This document shows positions 11,670 through 22,429 of a DNA stretch of 64,000 bases, one piece after another. The DNA is from Eretmocerus hayati (taxonomy: Eukaryota > Arthropoda > Insecta > Hymenoptera > Aphelinidae). Position numbers and translations under genes: made by a program. The notes under the pieces were generated by a model, which saw nothing but the letters and a program-made list of their open reading frames with translations, was not told the DNA's origin and ran no database searches. Position 1 is the first letter of the stretch, and the number at the start of each line of letters is the position of its first letter. The stretch spans positions 100,473,338 through 100,537,337 of the forward strand of contig CM056744.1 of assembly GCA_029851415.1 (NCBI GenBank), read 5' to 3'.

Positions 11670-12590
11670 AATTGAGTCACCCAAACTATGGTTTTTTCTG
11701 CAAGATCTATCGATTGGTTAATACCGAAATTCTATAAAATCTTCACAGATCTCAAATTTTCGAAAAAATCAAAATTTCCGCCAAAAATTTCATTTTGACC
11801 CTTTTTAAACCCACTGCATAGGAATTCCGTCTCAACCAAACGATGGATATTGTTAAAAAAACCTCAGACTAGAAGGCCCAAATCTCTCTTAAAAGCTTCC
11901 TCGAAAGAATAATTGAAAAAATAATGGGAAATTTTTCTTAATATTCATTTTTTCTTCGTACCTTCTTTTATGACTCATTTATCTCAATTCCAATGACCTA
12001 AACTATGGTTTTTCCTGCATTATCTATCGATTGGTTAATACCGAACTTCAATTGAGTCTTTACAAATCTCAAATTTCCGAAAAAATCATAATTTCCACCA
12101 AAAATTCCATTTTAACCCTTTTGAAACCCACTGCATCGTAATTCCGTCTCAACCAAACGATGGATATTGTTAAAAAAACCTCAGTCTAGATGGCCTGAAT
12201 CTCTATAAGAAGCTTCCTCAATAGGATAACTCGAAAAATAGTAGAAAATTAGAATTAACATTCATTTTTCCCCCGTATCATCCTTTACGACTCATTTATC
12301 TCAATTCTAATGACCTAAAGACTTACTTATGCGCCATTTTGAATCGATTGGCTGATACGAAATTTTCATAAAATCCGTAAAACATTATTCAAATGAAGAT
12401 TCTTTCGGGGGAAGGGAATTTTCACAAAGGACTCCAGTTTAATCATCTTTAAACCGACTATATCAACATTTTCTCTCAATCAAACAATAGATATTGTTGG
12501 AAAAACCTCCTTTCAGATGACCCGAATCTCTCTGAAATGCTTCCTCGAAAGAAAAACTCAAAATATAGGGTACTTTTTTTTTCGTTAAAA
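11670..12590. repeat. Tandem repeat, about 313-bp unit, three diverged copies
   Basis: Landmarks recur in order at a spacing of about 313 bases: AAACTATGGTTTTT (about 11685, 12000), ATCGATTGGTTAATACCGAA (about 11708, 12025; diverged near 12335), CAACCAAACGATGGATATTG (about 11835, 12150; diverged near 12480) and AAGCTTCCTCGAAAG-like blocks. The third copy is the most diverged. No coding signal. Confidence 0.75.
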
Positions 12591-13596
12591 TTATCATCAT
12601 ATAACGCCGTGAGAAAGCATTCTGCTAATCACTTTTAGCAGCGTATTTGTTATTCGATTCAAATATCGAATCAGTGCTAAATTCAGTACTCAACATACCC
12701 ATACATCTTTAGCCGGGTCTTCACACACGGTGCATCGCTTTTCCAGCTGATTTCCCTCTACCTCGTTCACACCATGCCAAGCACGACAAAGTTTCTTGGT
12801 ACAGTTATTTAAAAGGGTTAATAAAAATTTCATTCGTACTTTAACTTATATGAGCGTATGCATATTCACAAGAGAATCAGGATAAATCATACTTTGAACC
12901 CAATTGAAATGAATGAGTGAAGGAAGGAGAGAAAACCAAGGAATCATTTATAGTTGATTTTGGCATCCGATCGATATGATCGGACATCAAATTGATCACT
13001 CGCGGGAATTTCAAATAATGAAGGTATATTTGATCGATCTTTGCGAGTCAATAATTCGCTGAACTTTTTGGCACCAATCGAGAATGGATTTAACTCCACT
13101 CCGATCGATGCACCTTTAGAGCTGTTATGTTTGCGAGAATGCATCTGAAGGAAATGGATGGAATTTTTGAATCGATGCCGAAAAGTTCAACAAATTAGGC
13201 GACGTCGACTCACAAAGACCAATGAAATATACTCCCATAATTTTAAGAAATTATGATAAATTGGGAAGTTTCAACCCAGGGCCAGTGACTTCCCAAGCTC
13301 AATATTATCGGGATTATGGTCCCTATCGTTCAAGCCCATGGAATAGGCAGCTTCAGTATTTTACATTCTGACGTGCACACGCAATCTGTTACGCCTGAAA
13401 CTTGAACGATTTGCACAATGACTATGAATCATCAAGATTCGCCGAATGTAATGTTGTCTTCCGTGTCTACATTTTTTCAATCGGTGCGCACATTAGAACG
13501 TTAAAATTTAATGATAATTGAGACGAGTGACGCGTATTGCACGTGTCTATAAAATATGAGAAATGTTCAATGCCCGGTTATAAATTATTATTTGAT

Positions 13597-13624
13597 CGCT
13601 GAGATATGAAATCATATCTCAGCG
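13597..13624. repeat. Perfect short hairpin
   Basis: CGCTGAGATATGA is followed after two bases by its exact complement TCATATCTCAGCG. It is isolated in AT-rich DNA. Function unknown. Confidence 0.8.
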
Positions 13625-14944
13625 AAATGATGTAGAAGTTATGATGCAAAATACTTCCTCATACGATTCTTGATTCACGATTTGAATACCATTATCAAAG
13701 AGAAGATAAGGTAAGTGTACCCAACTTGCCCCCACATGCCGATCGCAGTAGGCACTCGTTGACCTTCGCCCAATTTTTTTCGCGTTTGTAAGCACGTTCG
13801 CTGCGGAAGCTTAGATCGGGATTCTGGATTACACTGTGAAGACTAGCTTTTGATCATTTCTGCACCGATGATAATCAAACCCTTTCAAAAGTTACTCTTT
13901 TGGGCATAATTCATCTAGGTAATGCGGTTCATTCCAGTGGGCCCGCCGGTATGCCCGGCAAAAATTGAGCGTGCACGCTGAAAGGATATGACTAAATTAT
14001 TTCATGGAGGATAACAATGATATGAAGATGAAATCATGTGATAGAGTCTCATTCGCGCTCCACGAGGTGCCTCCTTAGGAAAATGCTACCCGAGACATGA
14101 TTTACGTACTTTTTTTAACCACTTCAATTGAGTAGTAATAGCGCCTCTTCAAACTCTTACCGATAGCATTCAAAGCCACTTTTGCGTGTTGGCAAACTGA
14201 ATCACATCTGGTCTAATTTCATTGTATGTCATAATAGGAATGTCGTTCTTTTGTCGTTGGCAACCACTCATGAAATCCTTCTTACGCCCGACAAATCCAT
14301 ACGCTGTGCTCATTGATACTTATCCTCGTGCATTATTTGGTATACCTAAGTAAAATACTAATTTTCATCGAAGCCATTCTGACAGGTTTCTCAGCCAACC
14401 AAGCATTTTGTATTTCATTATCTCGTGAAATCATCCCGGACTCTGTAAACCCCGTTAAGCTTCGACAGTGCGTTCGCGATATTGTGAACTTTCAAGACAT
14501 TTATTCTCTTCGCGCATGAAAAATACCTGGACTTGAAGTTGTTGGAATTTCCTTGATTTGATTCATTCTGCAGGCTTCTCTAGCGGAAATACGAATATCT
14601 AGTGCCTGAATGGATTCTGAGTATTTGCTAGTAAACGATTAATCTGTATATTGAACTGAACTTATTCATCCAGGACTAAGGCCGCCTTGGTCCTTCATTG
14701 TCCATATACATCATCAACTAATCGAAATTTGCCAACGAATGGTCTCAACCGATTAACTCTGACGTAACTCTTCCAAATCGAGCTCGGTACTGTTTCTGTA
14801 TGAGAAATACCTCCTTACCATTATGATATAAAGTATAGAAAACGCTACATGACCTTCCCGAAGTATCTGCACAGTTTGCTTAGGAGTAGAACTTGATCTG
14901 GAGCGGGGCCCAGTGGTGGTCCCCGCGCCGCAGCAAACGTGTTA

Positions 14945-15440
14945 AAATATGAAAGGATGAGTAGTTTGGATCGACCCCTTATCAATTCTGCGTTCCCACG
15001 AAAATTTGAAGTGACTCTCCCGTTCCCCATGTTTACACAGCTGAGCAATCGTCGAGGAAATCGCGTTCAGTAAAACCGGTGCCAAATTTTTTGAGTTTGA
15101 CCAATCTTGACGCATTTTAACGCATTATATTCCGCATCTCAAGGCATTTGGAATCCCTTTCCCAGAATTGCAAAACGCGAAAGCGATTTGTAAAACAAGA
15201 AGTCCAACTCAGAGTGTCCTGAAAATGCCCCCATATGGTTATCCCTGAAAGGCGTGCAGTGCGACATTTTCTACGACTCAAAACGAATACATCACGGCAG
15301 AATAAGTCGATATGAGTGCTTTGGGCTGGCAATAAGCTCCAAATATGGTTGCACGTCTATGAAAACGACTTTATGCACTTTACCGCCAAGTTACATAGTT
15401 TTTTTTGGGAAATCTATGACAGCTCGGCTGCAGTTGATCA
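14945..15440. repeat. Dispersed repeat family A, copy 2
   Basis: Ordered similarity to 52675-53130: GATGAGTAGTTTGGATCG, ACACAGCTGAGCAATCGTCGA, AATCGCGTTCAGTAAAACCG, then CCCCCATATGGTTATC and a GCGTGCAGTGCGACATTTT block. The last part also resembles 1-240. The plus-strand frames here are within the repeat and have no recognisable product. Confidence 0.6.
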
Positions 15441-15785
15441 AAATTATTCGTTCGTTTTCGCGGTTTTAGTTATTCGCGATTGCTCAATTGCGGCTTTTCC
15501 TCCTCACTCGTGGCTTTTGGACTTGCTTATCAACGATTTTGATTCTTAATGAGCTGATCGCGATGATTTTACATCACGGTGGATATCAGTTAACTGCTGG
15601 AATCGAGTTCGGCTTGAGACACCATACCGAGTACATGTGTTTCCGAGATCATGTAAACATTCCAGAACGCGTGTGCCCGAGGCATTTAAGCCACACTGTG
15701 ACGAGTGATTGATTTACTTCAAATTGAGTGCATAGTGACTAAGTGCAAAGGGCGTTTGACTGCTTTCGCAGTTTGAGCCGCCGAA

Positions 15786-17244
15786 ATGATGACAGGCATC
15801 GCGTCTGCCTCCAACAACAATGTAGATATAGTGCAACAAAGTACATCGAATCCTACTGTTCAAATGACCGCACCTATGAGTTAGGCTAACGCTGTGCTAC
15901 CGAGTGAAGAACAAGCTATTGTATTAGAAGCTATTGAAAACACAACCATTAAGGATTACATCGACGGAATTAAAGAAATAACAGGAGTCATTAATGTGAA
16001 AGCTATATCAAAAATATCTGGAGGTAGAGTTTGTGAGTTACTGGCTAACAAAACGATACTGGGAAATAAGTGTGCAAAAACTGTGAAAAAAAGGACCAAA
16101 TCTTGAATGGTCGACCCTTACTGGAGAAAAATGAGAGGATTTTGATATCCAACGTCTTTCCCTGGATTCTAAACGATGTTTTTATTGCAGCTCTGGCAGA
16201 TGAAGGTATCAGACTCGCCTCACAAATTCGAGGTGTCAACCCTGACTACAGCGCCATAATACCACGGATGAACGCGTAAGGTGGCGGAATGTTGAACTGT
16301 CGCTCTGCGAACTCCTATCTCTTATACATTGTCTGCTAGGCCACGCTTGACACCTCGAATACGGTAGATTATAGCAAGCTTGACCAGTAATGGTTGCTCG
16401 TATATTCAATCGTTTAGACGACAGGTGTATATCAAAGAGGAAGAAGAGCCCTTGGTTCCTGATTCGATGCAAATAGTATTCGAGAATACAACATATGTAT
16501 TGAATCTTCTTGAGCTTAGACTCAGCATATTACTATATTTGTAAACAACCGGGTCATACTGCCAGACTGTGCCAAACGAACCTCCCCCTCTACGTCTCAA
16601 GCAGAAATGAGCCAACAGCTGACATCAACCGAATCGACTATGAATGATCAAGGAATTGAAGAATCTATGGAAACTATCACAATCTCGAATCAAACTCTGA
16701 AAAGACCTCACCATCTTCAGTAACATCCAGTGAATCTCCTCTCTCGCAAACTCATGCGCGAGATGATCTTGAGGCCAATACTTACAAGAACAATGGAAGG
16801 TCAACTGAAGATGGATTCGTCGTACCGAAAAAAAGTTTGAGGAGGAGAAACAAAAAACGCAAAGTACAAATAACACCCATAAGCAAAGGAGATCACTTCA
16901 AGAGTGAGTGACACGATTGCCACTATAAAACCGAATATTAGTGACTAGGATCAGGAAGAATGTATTAATTTGCAAGTTTTCCAACCTTTTTTTTGCAAAA
17001 ATCGTAGGGTCAAAGTAAAGTCATTGGAATAGCTCATGATTCTTTGGGCATCAAAATCGAAAAACTGAAACGAATGGTGGACGTTACCCACACGCTCATT
17101 CAAGACTCACAGATGAAGGTACGATTGACACGCCTCAAAAGAAAATTGAGTTTAGACAAGGACATGAGTGAGTCCGAAGACACAGACTCATCGCTAAGTC
17201 AAGACGCAGGAGGCATTTCTCGAATATCGGGATGGCGAGTGTAG
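15786..17244 (+). pseudogene. LINE ORF1 (gag-like nucleic-acid-binding protein), decayed
   Basis: From the ATG at 15786 the frame runs MMTGIASASNNN..., passes one in-frame TAG near 15882, and continues through EEQAIVLEAIENTTIKDY to a second break near 16104. In the next frame comes ERILISNVFPWILNDVFIAA and GIRLASQIRG, a pattern I know from ORF1 proteins of Jockey/LOA/R1-type LINEs (an RRM-like segment). Near 16540 a CCHC zinc knuckle is visible as YYYICKQPGHTARLC, with its first cysteine changed to tyrosine. A later piece at 17044-17244 is acidic and serine-rich. ORF1 proteins package LINE RNA. Several frameshifts and stops make this copy inactive. The endonuclease domain follows directly. 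Confidence 0.75.
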
Positions 17245-18020
17245 AAACAAGAGATCTCAAAATAATATTCTGGAATCCCCGGAGTGCTAGCAACAAAAAA
17301 CCGGAGATAAAAAAGGTTATTGAGAAAATCGATTCAAGATTGTCCGAGAAGATAGAGACTATGGTAGGGGTGGAGGTATACTAGTGTTGGTACGTAATGA
17401 TATTGCTTATTTTGATTTAGAAAATCTCGCGAGCCTTGCTGAATCAGTAGAAATCGCAAGTTTGAAAATCACCAACGTAACACCTAACATAGATATACTT
17501 ATATGCTATAGACCTCCAGGCGACGTCTCACAGTGAGACCGAGAAGTTCTTGAATAATTCGCCTTTACATGAATCTGTAACTAAACGGCATATGCGCAGA
17601 AGCGGGAGGTTGTTCCTATTTATCCAAGAGTCTCCTGTTTGCGCATATGTCGATTGGTTACTTTATTCACGAAATGACGAATTCTTCAAGAACTCCTTGG
17701 CCTCACTGTGCGTCTTGTCTCAAGTACATTGAAACGATATTGTTAATAACGTCAAGCCACACAACCATACCTTATTGATGGCCGATTTTAACGCCCATCA
17801 TATTTCGTGGAATTGCGATGAAATAGGTTCTAACGATGAAAGACTTTTGGAGAACGTTGATAACTCAAATTTGATACTACACGATGGGAACACAAATTCT
17901 AGAGGAACTTCAAATATAGATTTGATCTTTTCTTCTGCGAATGTTGCCGATGGATTCAAGCACGATGACACCCGGGGCTCAGATCATTACTCATTGGTCA
18001 TTGATCTCTTAGTTACGTAA
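17245..18020 (+). pseudogene. LINE ORF2 amino end: AP-like endonuclease, decayed
   Basis: After ORF1 the sequence reads IIFWNPRSASNKKPEI, then GGGILVLVRNDIAYF and ILICYRPPG, and after an inserted hairpin MITE (17529-17710) it resumes with LLMADFNAHHISWNCDE, ...NIDLIFSS and GSDHYSLVIDL. The DFNAHH, DLIF and SDH motifs are the catalytic signatures of the apurinic-endonuclease domain that nicks target DNA in Jockey/LOA/R1-type LINEs. Part of the N-terminus is deleted and frames are shifted. No reverse transcriptase follows at this site. The linker and RT of a LINE of this kind appear at 30690-31312 and 41874-42390. Confidence 0.85.
17529..17710. mobile_element. 182-bp hairpin MITE inside the LINE endonuclease, CGTCT duplication
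   Basis: The ends CACAGTGAG / CTCACTGTG are inverted. Pairing continues through GAAGTTCTTGAATAATTCG with CGAATTCTTCAAGAACTCC and the inner pair GCATATGCGCAGAAGCGGGA / TCTCCTGTTTGCGCATATG. CGTCT flanks both sides (17524-17528, 17711-17715). Removing the insert restores an endonuclease reading frame across the site, which supports the boundaries. Confidence 0.8.
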
Positions 18021-18573
18021 GGCATATACCGCAAAAAATCTTTTCACTTGAGTTCTGCGAGAACTGATCGGGCTAAAGTCACCGCAGTACTAGAATTATA
18101 ATATTAAGAGACAAGTCGGTTCATTTTCCCCCACGGAATCCCTATATCAGGCTTGCCAACATAAAATCAAAATCAGTGTTGCCAACTTGAGTGTACGAAA
18201 AGTCCCTAGCTCGGCTCAAATGTCCCTAGATTTTCGCGATCTATAGAATATTTTATCGCATGTATTAAAACGTTGGTATTACATATTCGATTTGCTCTTT
18301 ACACTTGCCGTGAATATGGTCGCTGATCGGTCTCACAGAGCCCTTTCGAACACAGCCCAAGCTTCCGTATCCGTTAGCGAAGGTCGGGAGCAATCGATTT
18401 TAAAAATTCTGTTTAATTTTCGTATATTATGACATGCAGGGAGCGATTTTAAGGCATTTTTTAATGTTTTTTTTTAAGAGTTCGAGACATCGTCATTGTC
18501 AGCATCGAAGGTAGCTGGGTAACTTTTCAAGGTTAACGCGGCCGCCTTACTTTCAGATGTGACATAATTCGGA
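18021..18573. other. No gene recognised
   Basis: The first 80 bases may still belong to the decayed LINE. The rest shows no coding, splice or repeat signal that I can support. Confidence 0.4.
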
Positions 18574-18680
18574 TGTTCGAGTTTATTCGATTATTATTAT
18601 CATTCATATTTATTATTGTTTTGTATTCGAGTTTATTCGATTATTATTATCATTCATATTTATTATTGTTTTGTATTATT
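18574..18680. repeat. Direct tandem duplication of about 53 bp
   Basis: GTTCGAGTTTATTCGATT followed by an ATT-rich tail ending TTGTTTTGTATT occurs twice in direct succession, identical or nearly so. Confidence 0.85.
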
Positions 18681-18853
18681 CGAGATGGGACAGACATTCT
18701 TTCAAAAAATTGATATCTGTGGTTTTCGAAGGAAGATTTAGTGATATCGAACAATTGTTCCAAATTCAACTGGTCTCCGAAGAAAGATTTTGTGTCAAAT
18801 AATTGTACTAAATTTTCAAAATCATTGCGATTGGAGGAATGTTGATCCATCAT
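18650..18853 (-). CDS. Hypothetical 67-aa frame with internal repeat
   Basis: The minus-strand frame starts MMDQHSSNRNDFENL and contains a duplicated motif (LVQLFDTKSFFGDQL then LEQLFDITKSSFENH). It ends RIIQNNNKYE. The duplication at the DNA level may explain the protein-like look. It lies just downstream, in minus-strand order, of the conserved element at 18917-19035. No known family and no clear splice signals, so this may be non-coding. Confidence 0.25.
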   Translation of the reverse strand: MMDQHSSNRNDFENLVQLFDTKSFFGDQLNLEQLFDITKSSFENHRYQFFERMSVPSRIIQNNNKYE

Positions 18854-18916
18854 CTGTGAATGTTTAGTGTGGTTTGGACAGTGTTCAAGTGGATATGTAA
18901 CTCTTCATCTCATAAG

Positions 18917-19035
18917 TTGAAGGAGACATGATCAGATGAGACTGAAACGTCTTTCTGGTTTACCAGTGTCGGGCCAGAGCGATGCTCAGATCAGAGGAAA
19001 TCCAGCAACTCACTTCTGAAGAGTGGCGTTAGTGT
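18917..19035 (-). other. Conserved 119-bp element, copy 1 of 3 (possible structured RNA)
   Basis: Nearly identical to 20532-20650 and 22084-22202 while the flanks diverge. Within it TGATC and TGAG pair with CTCA and GATCA around a small bulge, and CTGGTTTACCAG forms a four-base-pair hairpin. Copy 1 lacks the neighbouring protein-like segment seen beside copies 2 and 3. The strand is inferred from the neighbouring gene candidates. All three frames are open over part of it, so a coding role is not excluded. Confidence 0.6.
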
Positions 19036-19789
19036 GATGTGTTGAATTTCTGTATAGAATGATCGATGTAGATGATGGATCATTTTAATTCATGGAATTT
19101 GCGTGGAATGACTTCGAGGGATAGGAATTTGATTTTGAAAACTAATTGTTAAATAATTTACTGAAATAAATCATTCCATCTTTCATTGTTTAAAGATTGT
19201 AAATTTCCTCTCAATGTTGAGTGTATCAGCCTAGATTTTTATTCAATTTGAATTGAATGTGTATTTGGAGTTTGAAAATCGTCAGAAATCGAATGTCATG
19301 CCCTCTCGAATATACATTACTCAATCAGTGAAGTGAATTTACGAGGGGCGATGGGTTGGTGAATTTTGCTAATGGAAACATAATTTTATCTCATCGCTGA
19401 TGTTCTTTAAATTTTCGACGTTAATTGAAATTGGCTTTCAATAAGTTTGAGATTGTTATAATGATTCTTGTGAATGAATTCTCTATAACTTGATACATGA
19501 AGTCGTTCCGGAAGAGCTTGAATGATGTTCTGTGACACTTAATTATTCGTGAATATTCAGAACATTTATTGAGTTTTATCCACAACAAAAGTTGTTTCTG
19601 CTTTCGGACTATGATATAGGTCGTCGAAAAATTGTATCTATGTAAAGTATTTGACTCAATGAAGCTACTTTGATACGATTGTTGTTTGTAGAAGATTATT
19701 TGAATAGTTATAAAGGCGATTATTCGCTCAGATCACCATTATTTGGCGGCAAAAATTCTGACTGTAGCGCTCATAGTGGCCAAATGTCA
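19036..19789. other. AT-rich, no gene recognised
   Basis: I see no domain, splice-bounded exon or repeat. Probably intron or intergenic. Confidence 0.4.
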
Positions 19790-19920
19790 CACGAAAACAC
19801 GGGGGCCAGCGACGGGGGCAGCCGTGGCGAGTCGTATATATAGGTATAGAGCTCCCACGTCGACTGGCGTCTGCTGATGCTATCTGAATACTTCTCATTA
19901 GATCAACATCATGACTCCGT
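19790..19920 (+). promoter_or_regulatory. Candidate TATA promoter
   Basis: A GC-richer block (GGGGGCCAGCGACGGGGGCA) is followed by TATATATA at 19835-19842 and, about 25-60 bases on, a possible start region before ATCAACATCATGACTCC. The only frame from that ATG is 10 codons, so the transcript, if any, would be non-coding or spliced. Based on sequence look only. Confidence 0.3.
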
Positions 19921-20301
19921 CAATAGGTCAATCACTATACTAGAGTTCCGAATATACAGTGTCAGTGGTGAGGATTTACCATAGAGATATAATACCAAAT
20001 TATATCTATATGGAATTCACTCGCTGCAGTGCGAGAGTCTCTTTCATAAGTATTCACCCAACACAACGAAAGCACGCTTGACTTGTGCTGATGCAGCTGT
20101 CGGCCCGGCTCCACTTCGTCGTCGCGGGATCGTGTTGTGACGTGTTTCACGCAGGTGTATTGCGTGGTCGAGTAGACTCGACCTGTAGTGTATCTTTTGG
20201 CGATAAAAGTGTAATGGGAGTATACAGTATGCTGAATCTGTCATGAATTAGATGTTGGCTATAGCAATTGTATATGCTGTGATGTTTTTAACGTGCTTGT
20301 G

Positions 20302-20326
20302 TGTGTGTGTGTGTGTGTGTGTGCAT
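20302..20326. repeat. (GT)n microsatellite
   Basis: An uninterrupted run of about twelve GT dinucleotides. Confidence 0.9.
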
Positions 20327-20531
20327 GTATGTGCAGCCATGCGCGCGAGCCCCCGTTGTTTAATGCACGGCTCGGCCACAAGAGGCGCCCGAAGACAACT
20401 TGAGCGGAGCGAATAGATATTGATCTATCATCCCCATTATGTGTTTTTGAACTGACGTTGAATAGAAACTGGAGTGAAAAGTGGATAGTGTATTCTGTTT
20501 TGAGTGAAATTGTAGCTCTCCTCCACAAAAA

Positions 20532-20650
20532 TTGAAGGAGACATGATCAGATGAGACTGAAACGTCTTTCTGGTTTACCAGTGTCGGGCCAGAGCGATGC
20601 TCAGATCAGAGGAAATCCAGCAACTTGCTTTTGAAGAGCGGCGTTAGTGT
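20532..20650 (-). other. Conserved 119-bp element, copy 2 of 3
   Basis: Same sequence as copies at 18917 and 22084 with only a few substitutions. In minus-strand order it lies directly after the stop codon of the conserved coding segment at 20688-20845, in the position of a 3' untranslated region. Confidence 0.6.
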
Positions 20651-20687
20651 TTTGTTGTTTTTTCCAACATTCTTTCGAGACAAGACC

Positions 20688-20845
20688 TTACAATTGCGGT
20701 AGCTTGGCAACATGATTTCGTAGTCTGTCGATCTCAGAGATGAAAGTCTCGATCTCTATATGAGCCATGGCATTGTACAAAAATGTTGCAACTGGCAATG
20801 TAGGAATCGCTCTTCGGAATGTGGATGGAGTGGTGTGATTTTGAG
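20688..20845 (-). CDS. Putative terminal coding segment, paralogue 1
   Basis: Minus-strand frame reading TTPSTFRRAIPTLPVATFLY, then NAMAHIEIETFISEIDRLRN and HVAKLPQL-TAA. It matches 22240-22428 nearly residue for residue. The C-terminal half (IEIETFISEIDRLRNHVAKL) has heptad-like hydrophobic spacing and could form a short coiled coil. Some differences between the copies are third-position, others replace residues. The upstream exon boundary is unclear. It is a candidate alternative last exon of the minus-strand locus whose first exons lie at 23-27 kb, or a pseudogenised duplicate. Family unknown. Confidence 0.4.
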
Positions 20846-21141
20846 GAGTTTTACGAGTATGTATAAAGGGGATGAATTGATCTTATCATGGAATGACTTC
20901 TAAATTGAATCATGTGAATAAAGATAAATATGGAAATATTATCATTTGAATATGGGAAATACGACTTCTTTCTCGAGTGATAGAGAAATTGATGGAAAAA
21001 TTATCTATTCAATTTTTCATCCGTCTGAAATTGAACTCGAAGAAACCTTTCGAAAATGAAGATAGTTGAAAAAATCTATCATGGTTCGTTTTATGCTATT
21101 AATTTCTTAATACTAGAGGAAATGAATGGACACGAGGAGGT

Positions 21142-21587
21142 GGTTGGGGACAAACCCCCAACCATGTGATTATTTTATTCAAAGAATGAGATTCTAATAT
21201 TGATTCATCTTGATACAAATAATATATATATGCTATCTTCGAATGATTTCGTTAGGGGGAGTAAATAGACACGAGGGATGGTTGAGGACATACCCTCAAC
21301 CATATGATTTTTTTTATTCATTTCTATGGCATTCAAACACTGACACATCGAGTTTACGGTTACGATAAACATCATTTACAGAGAATGGAATCGAATTGAT
21401 AATATTGTAGATTTCATCTAAATATCTTCATAATCGGAAACATATCAACCCTTTTGGAATCAAATGACAACCAATTTTCCGAAATTGAAGATTTCTTATA
21501 TATATCGATATAAGACACTATAGATTCATTTTATTGTTAGAGAGAGTGAATAAATACGAATAGATGGTTGGGGACATATGTCCAACC
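21142..21587. other. Three 22-nt hairpins with compensatory changes
   Basis: Hairpins at 21142-21163, 21280-21301 and 21566-21587 are each exactly 22 nt and follow a shared lead-in (GACACGAGG-like). The arms are GGTTGGG/CCCAACC in the first, GGTTGAG/CTCAACC in the second (a paired G-C to A-T change) and GGTTGG with a GGACATATGTCC core in the third. The paired changes suggest the fold is kept. On the minus strand the same bases could encode a short repeated peptide ([ML]V-x-x-[LM]S-x-T), so RNA and protein explanations both remain. Confidence 0.5.
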
Positions 21588-22083
21588 AGCTGATTTCGTT
21601 ATCGAAATATTCAGATCTAAATATTAACACATTATGTTCTGTTATAAGTTAAATGTGAAAACCTTACATACAACGGAAACCATCTAATGGTTGAACAGTG
21701 GTGGGTTTCATATCATTTCGAGAAATTTATGGTAAGTGTTGGTAATTTGGAGATCTGCTATGTTTTAGTCGATGAATTACATCTGTATTAACATAATCAT
21801 TGTAGTGGGTCGGAAAGAGAAGCTTTCTCGGCCGTCGATAAAGTTTGATTACATCTGATGGAACGAATGGAAAGATTACTACATGAGTAGATGGAACTTC
21901 CAAGGACTTCTTCGATTAGATTGAAATATATTTTTCTATTGGCGATATTTTGCTGTTTAACAAATTGTTGAAAATATCAACATACTAATTCATCATTCCT
22001 GTTTCATGATTTCCAATTCATGTCGAGTATCAATGTGATAGTGTTTTTTGATATTGTGGAAATGTAACTCTTCTTCGCAAAAA

Positions 22084-22202
22084 TTGAAGGAGACATGATC
22101 AGATGAGACTGAAACGTCTTTCTGGTTTACCAGTGTCGGGCCAGAGCGATGCTCAGATCAGAGGAAATCCAGCAACTTGCTTTTGAAGAGTGGCGTTAGT
22201 GT
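22084..22202 (-). other. Conserved 119-bp element, copy 3 of 3
   Basis: Nearly identical to copy 2, including the bases just before it (CAAAAATTGAAGG). As with copy 2 it follows the stop codon of the minus-strand coding segment. Similarity then continues through that segment. Confidence 0.6.
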
Positions 22203-22239
22203 TTTGTTGTTTTTTTCAACATTCTTCCGAGACAAGACC

Positions 22240-22428
22240 CTACAATTGCGGTAGCTTGGCAACATGATTTCGTAGTCTGTCGATCTCAGAGATGATAGTC
22301 TCGATCTCTATATGAGCCATGGCATTGTACGAAAATGTTGCAACTGGCAATGTAGGAATTGCTCTTTGGAATGTGGAAGGACTGGTGTTGTTGTGAGATT
22401 CATTTGTGTGTGTATGATAGGAATACAT
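22240..22428 (-). CDS. Putative terminal coding segment, paralogue 2
   Basis: Minus-strand frame reading SHNNTSPSTFQRAIPTLPVA, then NAMAHIEIETIISEIDRLRN and HVAKLPQL-TAG. It is about 90 percent alike to 20688-20845 by eye, and both end at the same codon. A splice acceptor could be CAACACCAG just before CCTTCC, but that AG is missing in paralogue 1, so the exon start is uncertain. An ATG-initiated reading would start MYSYHTHTNES. The locus lies about 0.8 kb downstream, in transcription order, of the first-exon array. A role as its 3' exon is inference from order and strand only. Confidence 0.45.
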   Translation of the reverse strand: MYSYHTHTNESHNNTSPSTFQRAIPTLPVATFSYNAMAHIEIETIISEIDRLRNHVAKLPQL

Positions 22429-22429
22429 T

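Larger units (their letters stand above)
10990..14945. mobile_element. Possible TTAA-bounded element or two stray ends of one family
   Basis: TTAACACGTTCACTGCGACG begins at 10990 and the inverted end CGCAGCAAACGTGTTAA finishes at 14945. Both match the ends of the clear TTAA element at 58021-58966. Another inward-facing end (CACGTTCGCTGCGGAAG) lies near 13790. It is uncertain whether 10990 and 14945 are partners or remnants of separate copies. No transposase frame was seen inside, and other repeats (tandem 313-bp units) lie between. Confidence 0.25.

Noticed and set aside
18917..19035. Hammerhead ribozyme in the 119-bp conserved element
   Set aside because: CAGATGAG and GAAAC look like the core but the CUGAUGA box has a wrong base and no stem II fits between them.
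20259..20528. 89-codon minus-strand frame with an HTHTHT tract
   Set aside because: The middle is the (GT)n microsatellite read as codons. No other support.
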